Assembly (NCBI RefSeq): GCF_023078375.1
Contig: NZ_CP095555.1
Coordinates: 62,001 to 126,000 of the forward strand
Direction: 5' to 3'
Origin: Roseomonas gilardii subsp. gilardii
GTDB taxonomy: Bacteria; Pseudomonadota; Alphaproteobacteria; Acetobacterales; Acetobacteraceae
Length of the DNA: 64,000 nucleotides
Each line of letters opens with the position of its first letter. Position 1 is the stretch's first letter. The position numbers were made by a program, and so were the translations under genes. Positions 1 to 8,733 of this stretch are shown here, piece after piece. The notes under the pieces are model-generated. The model was not told the origin of the DNA. It saw only the letters and a list, made by a program, of their open reading frames with translations, and made no database searches.

Positions 1-1286
1 CGCGGCGACGGGCGGCGATGCAGGCGGCGGTCGAGGAGCCGACGAGCCTTTTCGGCCTCTCCACTGCGCATCAGGGACAGGAGGAGCATGTCTTCCACGA
101 TCTCGCGCTGGGCGCCACTGCCCCCGACACGCACGACCTCGGCCGCGACAGGTTCCAGGAGGCGGGCACAGGCCGCGTAATCTTCCTCCGCGAAGGCGAG
201 AGCGGCACGGCAGATCGCGGGCACCACCGGCCCGGCGGCCAAGGCTCCGGCCTCGATCAGCGTCATCAGTGCCGTGACGCGCTGTTCGACCGCGGTCCTG
301 TCGCCGGTGCCTGCTGCAAGAAGTGCCATGTGGATATCGGCGAAGGCGAATCCAGCCCTGGGAAAGGCTGGAGCGGCATAGGAGGTGGCCGCCTGCCACA
401 GCCCCGCCGGCACCTCATGGCCATAGGCCTGCAGCCGCCACAGGAAGGAGGCGGTGTCGCTGACCACGTTGATCGGCATGCCGGCCGAGACCGACGGCTG
501 GACATGCTCGCCATAGATCGCGAGTGCCCGGTCCGTGTCCCCATGTTCCAGGGCGGCGAGGGCCGCGTGCCAGGCGATATGGCCGTGCAGGATGCCGGAG
601 CGTTCGTAGCCCGGCAGCCAGTCGGCGATCAGCCTGTCCGCTTCCTCTCCGGCACCGCCCTCGAACATGGCGTGCGAAAGCGCGTGGACCGCGTTGGCAT
701 TGTTGCTGCGGAGGCCATAGGCGCGCTGGGTCAGGTCGCGGCCATGCTCGACCGCGCCGTTCTCGGCATGGGACCAGCCGCGATAGGTGAGGAACCACCA
801 GTCATCGGCCGCGAAATGGGCGGCATGGTGCTCGCACAGATCCACCCGCGCCTGATCGTGGTCGGCCCTGCCGGAGAAGGCGAGGAGCCCGAAGGCACCC
901 AGGAGCAGGGAGAAGATCAGGACGTCCCGAGGCCAGGCATCGACATGCGCGATCGCCCGCTCCAGTGCCCTGGCGGAGTGGCCGTGGATCGCCAGGGCGA
1001 GGATCTCGACATGGTTCCGCTCACGCTCGGTGCCATGCCGGTTGACGATCTCCGCCGCCTTCGCGATCCGGGCCTTGGCCTGCACAGGCTCGGCGCGTAT
1101 CGCGTGCAGGCGGGCGCGAGCCGCATGGGCGAGGGCGAAGTCGGGATCGGCCGCGGCCGCCTCCTCCAGGACCTCCGCCGCGCCCGGCCAAGCCGAGAGA
1201 AGGAGGTCGACCCCCTCCCGGTAGCGCCCGGCCGCGCGGTCTGAAGTGGTCGAGAGCGGCAGGCCGCGGTGGTCGAGGCGGGCTAT
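1..1286 (-). CDS. Tetratricopeptide-repeat protein (3' end outside window)
   Basis: An open frame of more than 425 codons runs off the left edge on the minus strand. It is alanine-rich and helical, with TPR-like pairs such as AAAADPDFALAHAARARLHA near the N-terminus and later segments on HALSHAMFEGG and LIADWLPGYERSG. It resembles the bacterial TPR family in which the protein begins with ARLDHRGLPL; the family is probably a scaffold and no reaction can be assigned. No ATG, GTG or TTG lies at the expected N-terminus. A strong GGGAGGAG ribosome site at 1293-1301 sits 7 bases before an in-frame ATA at 1286, so ATA is the best start. The only nearby ATG (1303) is out of frame and stops after six codons. 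It is divergent from the AraC regulator gene. Confidence 0.6.
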   Translation of the reverse strand, partial: MARLDHRGLPLSTTSDRAAGRYREGVDLLLSAWPGAAEVLEEAAAADPDFALAHAARARLHAIRAEPVQAKARIAKAAEIVNRHGTERERNHVEILALAIHGHSARALERAIAHVDAWPRDVLIFSLLLGAFGLLAFSGRADHDQARVDLCEHHAAHFAADDWWFLTYRGWSHAENGAVEHGRDLTQRAYGLRSNNANAVHALSHAMFEGGAGEEADRLIADWLPGYERSGILHGHIAWHAALAALEHGDTDRALAIYGEHVQPSVSAGMPINVVSDTASFLWRLQAYGHEVPAGLWQAATSYAAPAFPRAGFAFADIHMALLAAGTGDRTAVEQRVTALMTLIEAGALAAGPVVPAICRAALAFAEEDYAACARLLEPVAAEVVRVGGSGAQREIVEDMLLLSLMRSGEAEKARRLLDRRLHRRPSP

Positions 1287-1437
1287 GGCGAGGCTCCTCC
1301 CATCTGGAAACAGGTCAAGGCATGGGCGGCGGCCCAGAGGGCACCATCCCTCGCCGGATACTAGCCCGCCTCGCCTTGTCTGTATTTCGATGTTCAGCCA
1401 TTTCATGTATATTAACAGCCAAATCCGGAGGAGGATC

Positions 1438-2277
1438 ATGATCTGGGGGACGGTCACCGCACCGCCCGGCCTGCCCGCCCCGAAGCCGATGACGGTGCGT
1501 GCTCAGTCCATTCCGGCGCGTCACTTCTTCCCGGAACACGCCCATGGCTGGAACCAACTGGTCTATGCCATCTCCGGGGTGCTGACCGTGGCCGTGGAGG
1601 GGCGATCCTTCGCGATCTCGCCTGAGCAGGCGGTCTGGCTCCCGACCGGCCTGCCGCACCGGGTGGGTTCGTTGCTCGGAGCGGAATTCCGCAGCCTCTG
1701 GATCGCCGACGAGGCCGGCGCTGGTCTGCCGGAGACTCCCACTGTCATCGCCGTCAAGCCGCTTCTGAAGGCATTGATCGTCGAGGCGGCCGAGATCGAG
1801 GGATCTGATGACCGTGACGGCTATGCGGGCCGCGTCGCGGGCCTGATCCTCGATCAGCTCCGACGCGCACCATCCCTCTTCGGCGCCCTCCCATGGCCGC
1901 GCGAGGGGCCCCTGGCGATCGTGTGCGAGGCTCTCTACGCCGATCCGTCCGATCCCCGTGGCCCGGAGGAGTGGGGGCGGGCAACCGGGATCTCGGCGCG
2001 GACCCTGGCGCGGCGTTTCGAGGCGGAGCTGGGTATGAGTCTGCGGTCGTGGCGGCGGCGCCTGCGGGTCTTCAAGGCGATCGAACTGCTGGGCGGCGGA
2101 ATGGGCGTGACACAGACCGCCATGGAACTCGGCTATGGCTCGGCCGCAGCCTTCGTCTATGCTTTCCGCACCGATATGGGATGCAGCCCCCAGGCCCATA
2201 TGCGCGGGCGAGTGGCGGGCCGGGGCATTCTCGCGGCCTCCGAGGGCAGGACACATCACACCCTCCGGTCTCTATGA
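1438..2277 (+). CDS. AraC-family transcriptional regulator, cupin sensor domain
   Basis: This 279-residue protein has an N-terminal cupin (HFFPEHAHGWNQLVYAISGVL, about residues 25-45, and a LPTGLPHRV turn) and a C-terminal double helix-turn-helix (GISARTLARRFEAELGMSLRSW, then MELGYGSAAAFVYAFR, then GCSPQAHMR). It resembles the NimR/YeaM type of AraC regulator. The open frame extends upstream to 1246, but the ATG at 1438 follows a clear GGAGGAT ribosome site at 1427-1433 and matches the family start just before the cupin, so it is preferred. It is transcribed away from the TPR gene, which is a possible target. The inducer is unknown. Confidence 0.85.
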   Translation: MIWGTVTAPPGLPAPKPMTVRAQSIPARHFFPEHAHGWNQLVYAISGVLTVAVEGRSFAISPEQAVWLPTGLPHRVGSLLGAEFRSLWIADEAGAGLPETPTVIAVKPLLKALIVEAAEIEGSDDRDGYAGRVAGLILDQLRRAPSLFGALPWPREGPLAIVCEALYADPSDPRGPEEWGRATGISARTLARRFEAELGMSLRSWRRRLRVFKAIELLGGGMGVTQTAMELGYGSAAAFVYAFRTDMGCSPQAHMRGRVAGRGILAASEGRTHHTLRSL

Positions 2278-2408
2278 ACTGGACCTGGTCCGGTCCATGA
2301 AGGAAGGAACGTTGCCGGAGCCCCCATGCGGATCGCCAACATCCACACCGCCCAGAGCCGTCTCTCGCGACCCATCAGCGAATGACCCCATCCGGCAGGA
2401 CAGAGAAC

Positions 2409-3338
2409 ATGGAACGGCGGGTCGCGCTCTTTGTCGATTTCGACAATGTCTTCAGCGCCTTGTGCCTGCAGGCACCCGAAGCCGCCGAGATCTTCGTCGC
2501 AGAACCCGGGCACTGGCTCGACTGGATCGCGCAGCGCGACGCACCGCAGCCGGGGCGTGGCGGGACGGATCGCGCCGTGCAGCGCCGAATCCTGGTGCGG
2601 CGCTGCTACCTCAACCCGGTCGGCTCCCTGGTCCTGCCCGATGGCGAGCGCGTGTTCTTCGGCAGTTTCCGCGACAAGCTCGTGCGCGCGGGTTTCCAGA
2701 TCACCGACTGCCCTCCGCTGACCCGTGGCGGCAAGACCAGCGCCGATATCGTGCTGGTCATGGACGTGCTGGACGCCCTCAGCCATGCGACGCGCTTCGA
2801 CGAGTTCGTGCTGGTGTCGAGCGATGCCGACTTCACACCGGTGCTGCAACGCCTGCGCGCGCATGACCGGCGGACCACCGTGGTCGCGGTCGGCAATGCC
2901 GCCGAGGCCTACCGCGCCGCCGCCGACGAGGTGGTCGGCAGCGAGGTCTTTATCGGGCAGGCCCTGGGCTGGGCGCCGGAGCGGCGCGATCCCCCTGCCC
3001 CGCAGGCCGGTCCCCCGATGCCCGGAGGGAAAGTGCCAGCGCCGATACGGGACATGCCGGATGCGGCCTCGGACCCTGCCGCGGCGCGAGAGGCCATCCT
3101 TTCGCTGGTGCTGGAGGAGCTTTCCCAGTCCCCTGCCCCGCTTCACCTGCCGGCCCTGGGCAAGCGCCTGCAGGCGCGCCTGGGATCGCTGCTACGGAGT
3201 TCGGCCTATGGCGGCGCCGGCAGTCTGGCCCGCCTCATCGCCACCGCCGGCGATCCGCGCCTCAAGCTGATTCCCGGCCCGGGCGGCGGCTGGCTGCGCG
3301 ATCCCTTCCGGCATCCATCCGCGCCTGAGGGAGAATGA
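2409..3338 (+). CDS. NYN-domain putative RNase with C-terminal LOTUS/OST-HTH domain
   Basis: This 309-residue protein begins with a NYN (PIN-like) fold: ALFVDFDNVF near the N-terminus holds the first acidic pair, GGKTSADIVLVMDVLD the middle Asp, and FVLVSSDADFTPVLQRLR the last Asp cluster. These are the metal-binding positions of LabA/DUF88-type nucleases. After a proline-rich linker the C-terminal 80 residues (AREAILSLVLEELSQSPAPL to the GGWLRDPF end) look like a LOTUS/OST-HTH RNA-binding module. The expected role is RNA cleavage or binding; the substrate is unknown. The ATG at 2409 is chosen over the upstream in-frame start at 2382 because it immediately precedes the conserved ALFVDFDN strand. 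It converges on the glycosyltransferase gene. Confidence 0.8.
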   Translation: MERRVALFVDFDNVFSALCLQAPEAAEIFVAEPGHWLDWIAQRDAPQPGRGGTDRAVQRRILVRRCYLNPVGSLVLPDGERVFFGSFRDKLVRAGFQITDCPPLTRGGKTSADIVLVMDVLDALSHATRFDEFVLVSSDADFTPVLQRLRAHDRRTTVVAVGNAAEAYRAAADEVVGSEVFIGQALGWAPERRDPPAPQAGPPMPGGKVPAPIRDMPDAASDPAAAREAILSLVLEELSQSPAPLHLPALGKRLQARLGSLLRSSAYGGAGSLARLIATAGDPRLKLIPGPGGGWLRDPFRHPSAPEGE

Positions 3339-3408
3339 GGCGGGCTGCCTGTTGAAGCACGGCAGCGCAGGCGGATGGGGGCTGTGACTGCCGCGCCCCT
3401 CGACCCGT

Positions 3409-5016
3409 TCAGCGCATAGCGCCTGGGGTATCGGCCTCGCCATCGGGCAGGCGCTGGTAGATCTGCCGCCTGTGCCGGCCCACGGGAACCTCCAGCACTT
3501 TCCGATAGTGCCGGGCCAGTTCATCCTCCACGGCCGCCAGGCTTTCCGCATTGCTGCGGGGCTGCATCCCTTCCCAGGTCACCACCATGCCCGGATGTGT
3601 CGCGAAGATCCGATGGATCTCGGTGACCTGATCGACCCCGATGGCGCCTGCCTCCTTCCGGTCGCTGAGGTGGCTCGGGAAGGCGTAGCGGGTCGGGATG
3701 CAACTGCCCGTCAGGTGGTACAGCACCGGCTCCCCATCGAAGACGTAGAGGCAACCCTTCAGCCGGGGCTGGATGAAGGGCACGATCCTTTGGATCTCGG
3801 TACCGTCGCCGCGTTGCCGGATGTGCTTCGTGACGAGGACGAAGCTCGCGACCAGTCCGAACAGGATCACGGGCAGGGCCGCTGGCAGGCGCGGCGTCCA
3901 GGCCGCGCGGCCCAGCTTCAGGCCGGTCCTCCAGCACGTGCCGAACGCCGGAGCGGCCATGGCCGAGAGCGGGACGAGCAGTGGCAGCGCGTAGTGTGAG
4001 TAGTAGGTCCCGAAGGCCAGAAAGCCGGCGAGGGCCGCCAGCGACCACGCCGTCACGAAATCCTGTGCCGCCACGGCATCCCGGCCACTCCCGGGCCGGA
4101 TCAGTCGCCTGGGATAGCGGCTCAGAGCCGCGGCCAGCAGCAGCGGCGCGAGCAGGAGGAGGATCGACCCCAGACGCAACAGGCTTGAGCCCTCGCCGAA
4201 GGTGCTGCGCTCGAAGACCGACAGGAAATTCGCGTGGAGGAAGGCCTCACCCTGGCCTCGCAGCAGGTAGAAGGCCAGGGCCGCCACGGTGGGCAGCAGG
4301 CCGCATGCGATCCAGGCGGCTCCATGGAGCATGAGCACGGTGGGGCGGATCCCGGCGCGCCAGCCCTGCCAGAGCAGGACGCAGCCGAGAAACATCCCCT
4401 CGAACACTGCCGTGTACTTCGTCTGGATGGCCACGCCCGCGAGCAGCATGGCGGTACAGCCCAGGGTGAGCCGCGCGGCTGGGGAACGGCGACCCGCGCG
4501 CAGCGTCAGCCACGCCGCCAGAACGACGAACAGGTTGTAGAAGACCGGGGACTGACCGCCCACACCCTCAAAGGCGCCGAGGAAGGCCAGGTAGACCAGT
4601 CCGGAACAGAGTGCCCCGGCGCGCGTCGCGAAACTCGCCGCCACCGCAGCGATCATGCCGGCCGTCGCCGCGGCGAAGAGCGTCGCGACCACCTGATACT
4701 GGTAGACGCCCTCTCCCCCGAGCAGGCGGATGGCAGCATAGATCAGGAAGAGCCCGACAGGCTTGCGATCCCACAAATCGACGAACGGCAACGCGCCGTG
4801 CAACAGACGGTCGCCGACCAGGAGGTAGAAGGTCTCGTCCACACCCAGGGCGGGATTGCCGAAGACCGGAGCACGGATCACGAAGGCGAACAGCAGCAGG
4901 ATCGCCGCGCAGAGGGTGAGCGGCATCTCGCGGGCGACATCCTCCTGCCCGGCGGCCGTGGAAAGCGGCTGGAGGGCAGGAGGATCGGGCACTGGCTGGC
5001 GCGCGGGGTCGGGCAT
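3409..5016 (-). CDS. GT39/ArnT-like membrane glycosyltransferase
   Basis: This polytopic protein of about 535 residues has many hydrophobic helices. Near the N-terminus a luminal loop carries GVDETFYLLVGDRLLHG and then DLWDRKPVGLFLIYA. The acidic DE and the DRKP signature are typical of the PMT_2/GT39 group that transfers sugars from polyprenyl phosphate donors to proteins, lipids or cell-surface polymers. The C-terminal 110 residues form a soluble domain. The start at 5016 is supported by an AGGGGAG ribosome site; the frame stays open to 5130 but that extension is basic and low-complexity. The acceptor is unknown. It stands alone, converging with the NYN gene. Confidence 0.75.
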   Translation of the reverse strand: MPDPARQPVPDPPALQPLSTAAGQEDVAREMPLTLCAAILLLFAFVIRAPVFGNPALGVDETFYLLVGDRLLHGALPFVDLWDRKPVGLFLIYAAIRLLGGEGVYQYQVVATLFAAATAGMIAAVAASFATRAGALCSGLVYLAFLGAFEGVGGQSPVFYNLFVVLAAWLTLRAGRRSPAARLTLGCTAMLLAGVAIQTKYTAVFEGMFLGCVLLWQGWRAGIRPTVLMLHGAAWIACGLLPTVAALAFYLLRGQGEAFLHANFLSVFERSTFGEGSSLLRLGSILLLLAPLLLAAALSRYPRRLIRPGSGRDAVAAQDFVTAWSLAALAGFLAFGTYYSHYALPLLVPLSAMAAPAFGTCWRTGLKLGRAAWTPRLPAALPVILFGLVASFVLVTKHIRQRGDGTEIQRIVPFIQPRLKGCLYVFDGEPVLYHLTGSCIPTRYAFPSHLSDRKEAGAIGVDQVTEIHRIFATHPGMVVTWEGMQPRSNAESLAAVEDELARHYRKVLEVPVGRHRRQIYQRLPDGEADTPGAMR

Positions 5017-5373
5017 CGACCGTTCTCCCCTGGGAAGCACGAAGCTTCTCCCAGCCCGCCTGGGCAAGGGCAACCCCGGCGGCACCGCTATCCGTGGTGG
5101 TGAGCAGGCCTGTTCCGGGAAGGGCATCATGCCGCCCGCAACTCATTGCCTGTCTTTCAGCCGGGACAACCGGGGTCGGGTCTCTTCCCCACGCCTGCCT
5201 CCGGTGCTGCGAGCAGGGGAAAATCCTTGCTCTCGGTGACCTGATGGTGGGCTTCGCTGCCGGCCGCGTCAGCCGGCAACAGGTCGAGGGCGAACTGGAT
5301 GCGCCGGTGCTTCATCTTCAGCGCATGGGCCAGTGACTTCATCATCTACATCCTGGCAAGGCCAGCAAGGCTC
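5017..5373. other. Intergenic stretch with no convincing gene
   Basis: These 357 bases separate the glycosyltransferase start from the MFS stop. A minus-strand ORF of 62 codons (5157-5345) and a plus-strand ORF overlap each other, and neither has a recognisable domain or convincing ribosome site. A small hairpin (GAGCAGGG at 5211-5218 against CCTTGCTC at 5225-5232, one mismatch) could be a weak terminator, but it has no following T run. Confidence 0.4.
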
Positions 5374-6624
5374 TCAGTGTTGCGGAGCAATGACCCTGGT
5401 CGTCTGTAGGATGCGTGCCGGGGGCGGGTAGATGTAAGGCCCAAGCACCAGGAGCAGCGCGGAGGCGATAACCAGCAGCACCTCAAGGCCGATAAAGGCC
5501 GTCTCGTAGGAGCCCAGCGCCTGGAAGGTCCAGCCCAGCGCCCCCGCCCCGGCTGCCTGCCCCAGCATGACGAAGGAGAACATCGTGCCGTGGAGCGCCC
5601 CGAAGGCGCGCGTGCCGAAGTAGCGGCCGATGAGGAAGGACATCAGGTCGATCTCGGCGCCGATACCGAGGCCCAGCAGCACCGTCCCCACCAGGGGCCA
5701 GGGATAGGCGGCCTCGCTGCCCAGAAGCAGCAACCCCGCCAGAGGGCAGATCAGGAAGAAGACGCCGATATAGGGGGCGAAGACGCGGTCCATCAGCCAG
5801 CCCGCGAAGAGCCGCCCAACGATCAGCGCCAGCCCCGCCCCGGTCATGGCGGTCACGGCGAGTGCCGGCGGGATGCCGCGATCGGTCAGCATCGGCACCA
5901 CATGCACCAGTGTGCCGTTGATGACAAAGGCAGCGATGCAGAAGGCCGCGACCATGGCCCAGTAGCGCCACATCCGCGCCGCCTCGGCGAAGCTGGCGCC
6001 GGAACTGCCCGCGCCATGCATGTGCGGAGCCTCCACCGCGGTCGGTTCCCGGACCACCAGCAAGGCCGGCAGGAAAGCCAGGATCATGATTCCGAGGCCG
6101 AGGCCGACATAGCCCAGCCGCCAGCCTATGCTGCGGATCATGAATTCGGAGGCCATGGGCACCAGCGCCGTGCCCATTCCCACGCCAGCCAGTGTGACAC
6201 CGAGGGCAAGGCCGCGCTGCCGGTCGAACCAACGCGTAACGACCTTGGAATAGGAGGTCGGATTCTGGCCGACGCTGCACAGTCCGGCCAGGGCATAGAG
6301 GAAGAACACCATGGCCGGCGAGGCGTTGAGGAAGCACATGGCCGCCGTGGCGGCGGCGAAGAGCACGATGGAGACCAGCAACGGCCGCCGCACGCCATAA
6401 AGATCGAGCAAGCGGCCGAAGAAGGGCGTCGCCAGTGCCGCCATGAGGTTGGAGATGCCGATGGCCGCCGCCATGGTGCCGCGCCCGAAGCCCAGCTCCT
6501 GCGAGACAGGCTTGAGGAACACGCCGGCGGCAAAGACGTTGATGGAGCCCTGGCCGACGATCAAAGCCAGCGCCGAAGCCAGCGCGATGCTCCATCCGCG
6601 CCGGTTGCTGCCTTCCTTGAACAT
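5374..6624 (-). CDS. MFS transporter of the catabolic operon
   Basis: This 416-residue protein has about twelve hydrophobic segments. The loop after helix 2 (FFGRLLDLYGVRRPLL) is the MFS motif A region, and GVTLAGVGMGTALVPM marks helix 5. It resembles the oxalate/formate and monocarboxylate branch of the MFS (about 410-430 residues). It is the last gene of the minus-strand operon 10489-5374, 78 bases after the BNR-protein gene, so it probably imports the operon substrate or a related acid. The substrate cannot be read from the sequence. Confidence 0.8.
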   Translation of the reverse strand: MFKEGSNRRGWSIALASALALIVGQGSINVFAAGVFLKPVSQELGFGRGTMAAAIGISNLMAALATPFFGRLLDLYGVRRPLLVSIVLFAAATAAMCFLNASPAMVFFLYALAGLCSVGQNPTSYSKVVTRWFDRQRGLALGVTLAGVGMGTALVPMASEFMIRSIGWRLGYVGLGLGIMILAFLPALLVVREPTAVEAPHMHGAGSSGASFAEAARMWRYWAMVAAFCIAAFVINGTLVHVVPMLTDRGIPPALAVTAMTGAGLALIVGRLFAGWLMDRVFAPYIGVFFLICPLAGLLLLGSEAAYPWPLVGTVLLGLGIGAEIDLMSFLIGRYFGTRAFGALHGTMFSFVMLGQAAGAGALGWTFQALGSYETAFIGLEVLLVIASALLLVLGPYIYPPPARILQTTRVIAPQH

Positions 6625-6702
6625 GTCCGTTCCCTTTGGTTCTTTTTGCGGGTGACCGCGCCCGCTCCGCTCTGCGGCGGATGACGGGCGCGGCTGTCGT
6701 CG

Positions 6703-7842
6703 TCAGACCTCGACCTTGCCCATGCGCTCCTTGGCCGCGTCGAAGAACATCATGTCGTCCACATTGGCGATGCGCGGGCGCCCCTTGGCCAAGCCGCGAT
6801 AGAAGTCGCCCTTCGATACGGGCGCGACCTCGGCGATCATGCACCAGCTCTCGCCGCCATCGCGGCTGGCGAAGACCTGGCCATCCGTATCGGCGGCATA
6901 GAGGGCATATCCATCGGACCATGCCTCCAGCGTCAGCCCGCCCCACATGGCGCGCTGACCATTCGGCAGCCCACCCAGCAATGTCGTCCAGCTCTTCCCG
7001 CCATCGATGCTGCGGGCGATGCGGCCCCGGGCACGGCCCAGCCGGTACCAGTGCGGCGGCCAGCCCACCGCGCCGCCGACGAAGATCAGGTCCGGCTGGT
7101 CAGGATGCGCGACCATCGGCTCTGGATAGTCGAGTTCCGCGGCAAAAGCGTTGCGCTGCCAACTGGCGCCGTCGTCATGGCTTTCCATCATGCCGACCAG
7201 GCCGTTGGAGACGATGATCCGGCCGGGCCGGTCGGGATGCACGGCGATGCGGTGCATATCGACCTCGGCCGGGTCTGGGTCCACCGGCAGAGCGCGGAAG
7301 CTGTTGCCGCCATCTTCCGAAACCAGCAGCGCGCCCACCTCGATGCCGACATAGAGGCGGTCGCCCTGGATGACGATCTCCTTCACATGGCCCTGGTGCG
7401 GCGGCGGCGGAAAGAACCAGCGATGTGCATCCGGCACCTCGCGCAGCGCCGTCAGCTCCGCCCAGCTTTCACCGCCGTCGCGACTGATGAAGAGCGCGGC
7501 GGGCATGGTGCCGGCGATCAGCACCTCCTCACCCCGCAGGCGCCCGCTGCGGATGGCCCAGGCGTCGAACTGCGTGATGCCGTTGTTGACGAAGCGCCAG
7601 CTCTGCCCCGCATCATCGCTCCGCGCAACGCCACAGCCATGGGTGGCGGCGAAGAGCGCGCCATTCTCCAGTTGTGTCAGCCCGCTGACGAAGATCCCCT
7701 CCAGCGCACGGCCGCGCAGGAACCAGTTCTGCGCGCTCCGGCTTTCCAGCAGGAAGACGCCATCGACCGTGCCGATGGCCATGCTGCCACCGGGGGAGGC
7801 GACGCGATGCGCGTTCTCGCCCCCATTGGAGATCAGGATCAT
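6703..7842 (-). CDS. BNR/sialidase-type beta-propeller protein
   Basis: This 379-residue protein is built from repeated Asp-box (BNR) units of the form SxDxGxxW: SDDAGQSWRF, SRDGGESWAEL, SEDGGNSFRAL, SHDDGASWQR, SIDGGKSWTTL and SRDGGESWCMI. That indicates a six- or seven-bladed propeller of the sialidase/VPS10-like superfamily. No signal peptide is visible, so it is probably cytoplasmic. Catalytic sialidase residues cannot be assigned, and hydrolysis of sialic acid is not implied. The ATG at 7842 follows GAGAGGAACG. An alternative ATG at 7881 overlaps the hydrolase stop as ATGA, which would couple the two genes. Its place between a hydrolase and a transporter suggests an enzyme or binding step in the same pathway. 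Confidence 0.75.
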   Translation of the reverse strand: MILISNGGENAHRVASPGGSMAIGTVDGVFLLESRSAQNWFLRGRALEGIFVSGLTQLENGALFAATHGCGVARSDDAGQSWRFVNNGITQFDAWAIRSGRLRGEEVLIAGTMPAALFISRDGGESWAELTALREVPDAHRWFFPPPPHQGHVKEIVIQGDRLYVGIEVGALLVSEDGGNSFRALPVDPDPAEVDMHRIAVHPDRPGRIIVSNGLVGMMESHDDGASWQRNAFAAELDYPEPMVAHPDQPDLIFVGGAVGWPPHWYRLGRARGRIARSIDGGKSWTTLLGGLPNGQRAMWGGLTLEAWSDGYALYAADTDGQVFASRDGGESWCMIAEVAPVSKGDFYRGLAKGRPRIANVDDMMFFDAAKERMGKVEV

Positions 7843-7877
7843 CCTTGCGTTCCTCTCGTTCTTCCTACAGGCGGCAT

Positions 7878-8732
7878 TCATGTCACGGCCTCTCCGGTCA
7901 GGGCGCGGCGGCGCACGAAGCCCAGCAGCGAGCGTCCCAGCGTCTCCGCGTCCAGCCAGGCCGTCATCGGCACGATGTCCACGTCCTGGTGGCGGGTCTC
8001 CAGCTCGTCCAGCTCCGCATCCGGCATGATGCCGGCGAGCAGCAGGCCCGTGGCACGAGAGTGGGTGTTGTCGTTGCCGGGTACGATGCAGGTGGGCAGA
8101 TCGAGCTGCCGCAACTCCGCCTCCGTCGCGCCGAGGATGGGCGTATGCAGGCCCTGCTCCAGGCTGTCGCGCCACTGGCGCATGATGCGGATGAAGCGCT
8201 CGGGCGGAACCGCGAGCAGGGTATCGGCGCGGGTGGGTTCCGCTTCGACCAGGTCACGGAAATGATCGGTGCGGATGACCTCGGCCATGCCACCGCGCTC
8301 GGCGGCCTCGATGAAGATCGTGTAGTAGCGCCGGGCCAAGCGTCGGACGGCGAACTCTCCGCCGGTCGGGCGCATCAGGAACAGGGCGCGGGCGATGCCC
8401 GGATGGCGCAGCGCCATCAGGATCGACATGCGGCAACCGGAGGATGAGCCGGCGAGGATGGCCTGCTCCGCACCCAGCCCCCGCATCAGGGCCACGGCGT
8501 CGTCAGCCCAGACCTCGAACTCGCTGGCCGTGTCCTCGATGGAGACACCGGAGCGGCCGGTGTTGCGGCGGTCATGCAGCAGGACGCGGCAGCCGCCGTC
8601 GGCAATGACGCCGGCAATGTCCCGCATCTCGTCCAGGCTGCGCCGGCCGCCCGGGGACAGCATCACCCAGGGACCGTCTTCGCCCAGAACCTCATGGTAG
8701 AGACTGGTGCCGCGGATGGAGGCGAAGGGCAT
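7878..8732 (-). CDS. Alpha/beta-fold hydrolase
   Basis: This 284-residue protein has the classic fold order: an oxyanion region MLSPGGRRS, then LLHDRRNTGRSG, then the nucleophile elbow GSSSG with Ser97, and a late IVPGNDNTHS strand that carries the Asp region; the catalytic His is probably the HQDVD motif near the C-terminus. The family includes C-C bond hydrolases and esterases of aromatic degradation. The start at 8732 lies next to the end of the upstream oxygenase gene (stop at 8734-8736), so the two are translationally tight. It probably hydrolyses the oxygenated product of the two-component monooxygenase. Confidence 0.82.
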   Translation of the reverse strand: MPFASIRGTSLYHEVLGEDGPWVMLSPGGRRSLDEMRDIAGVIADGGCRVLLHDRRNTGRSGVSIEDTASEFEVWADDAVALMRGLGAEQAILAGSSSGCRMSILMALRHPGIARALFLMRPTGGEFAVRRLARRYYTIFIEAAERGGMAEVIRTDHFRDLVEAEPTRADTLLAVPPERFIRIMRQWRDSLEQGLHTPILGATEAELRQLDLPTCIVPGNDNTHSRATGLLLAGIMPDAELDELETRHQDVDIVPMTAWLDAETLGRSLLGFVRRRALTGEAVT

Positions 8733-8733
8733 G

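Noticed and set aside
18-1244. 408-codon plus-strand ORF at the left edge
   Set aside because: It is antisense to the TPR-like protein, has no domain pattern and an Arg/Gly/Asp-rich composition typical of shadow frames in GC-rich DNA.
1315-2259. 314-codon minus ORF opposite the AraC gene
   Set aside because: The plus frame has the full cupin and AraC motifs; the minus ORF is a shadow.
5157-5345. 62-codon minus ORF as a gene
   Set aside because: No family signal, no convincing ribosome site and overlap with an equally open plus ORF.
5483-6946. 487-codon minus ORF overlapping the MFS gene
   Set aside because: It is an off-frame reading; helices and MFS motifs are in the frame 5374-6624.
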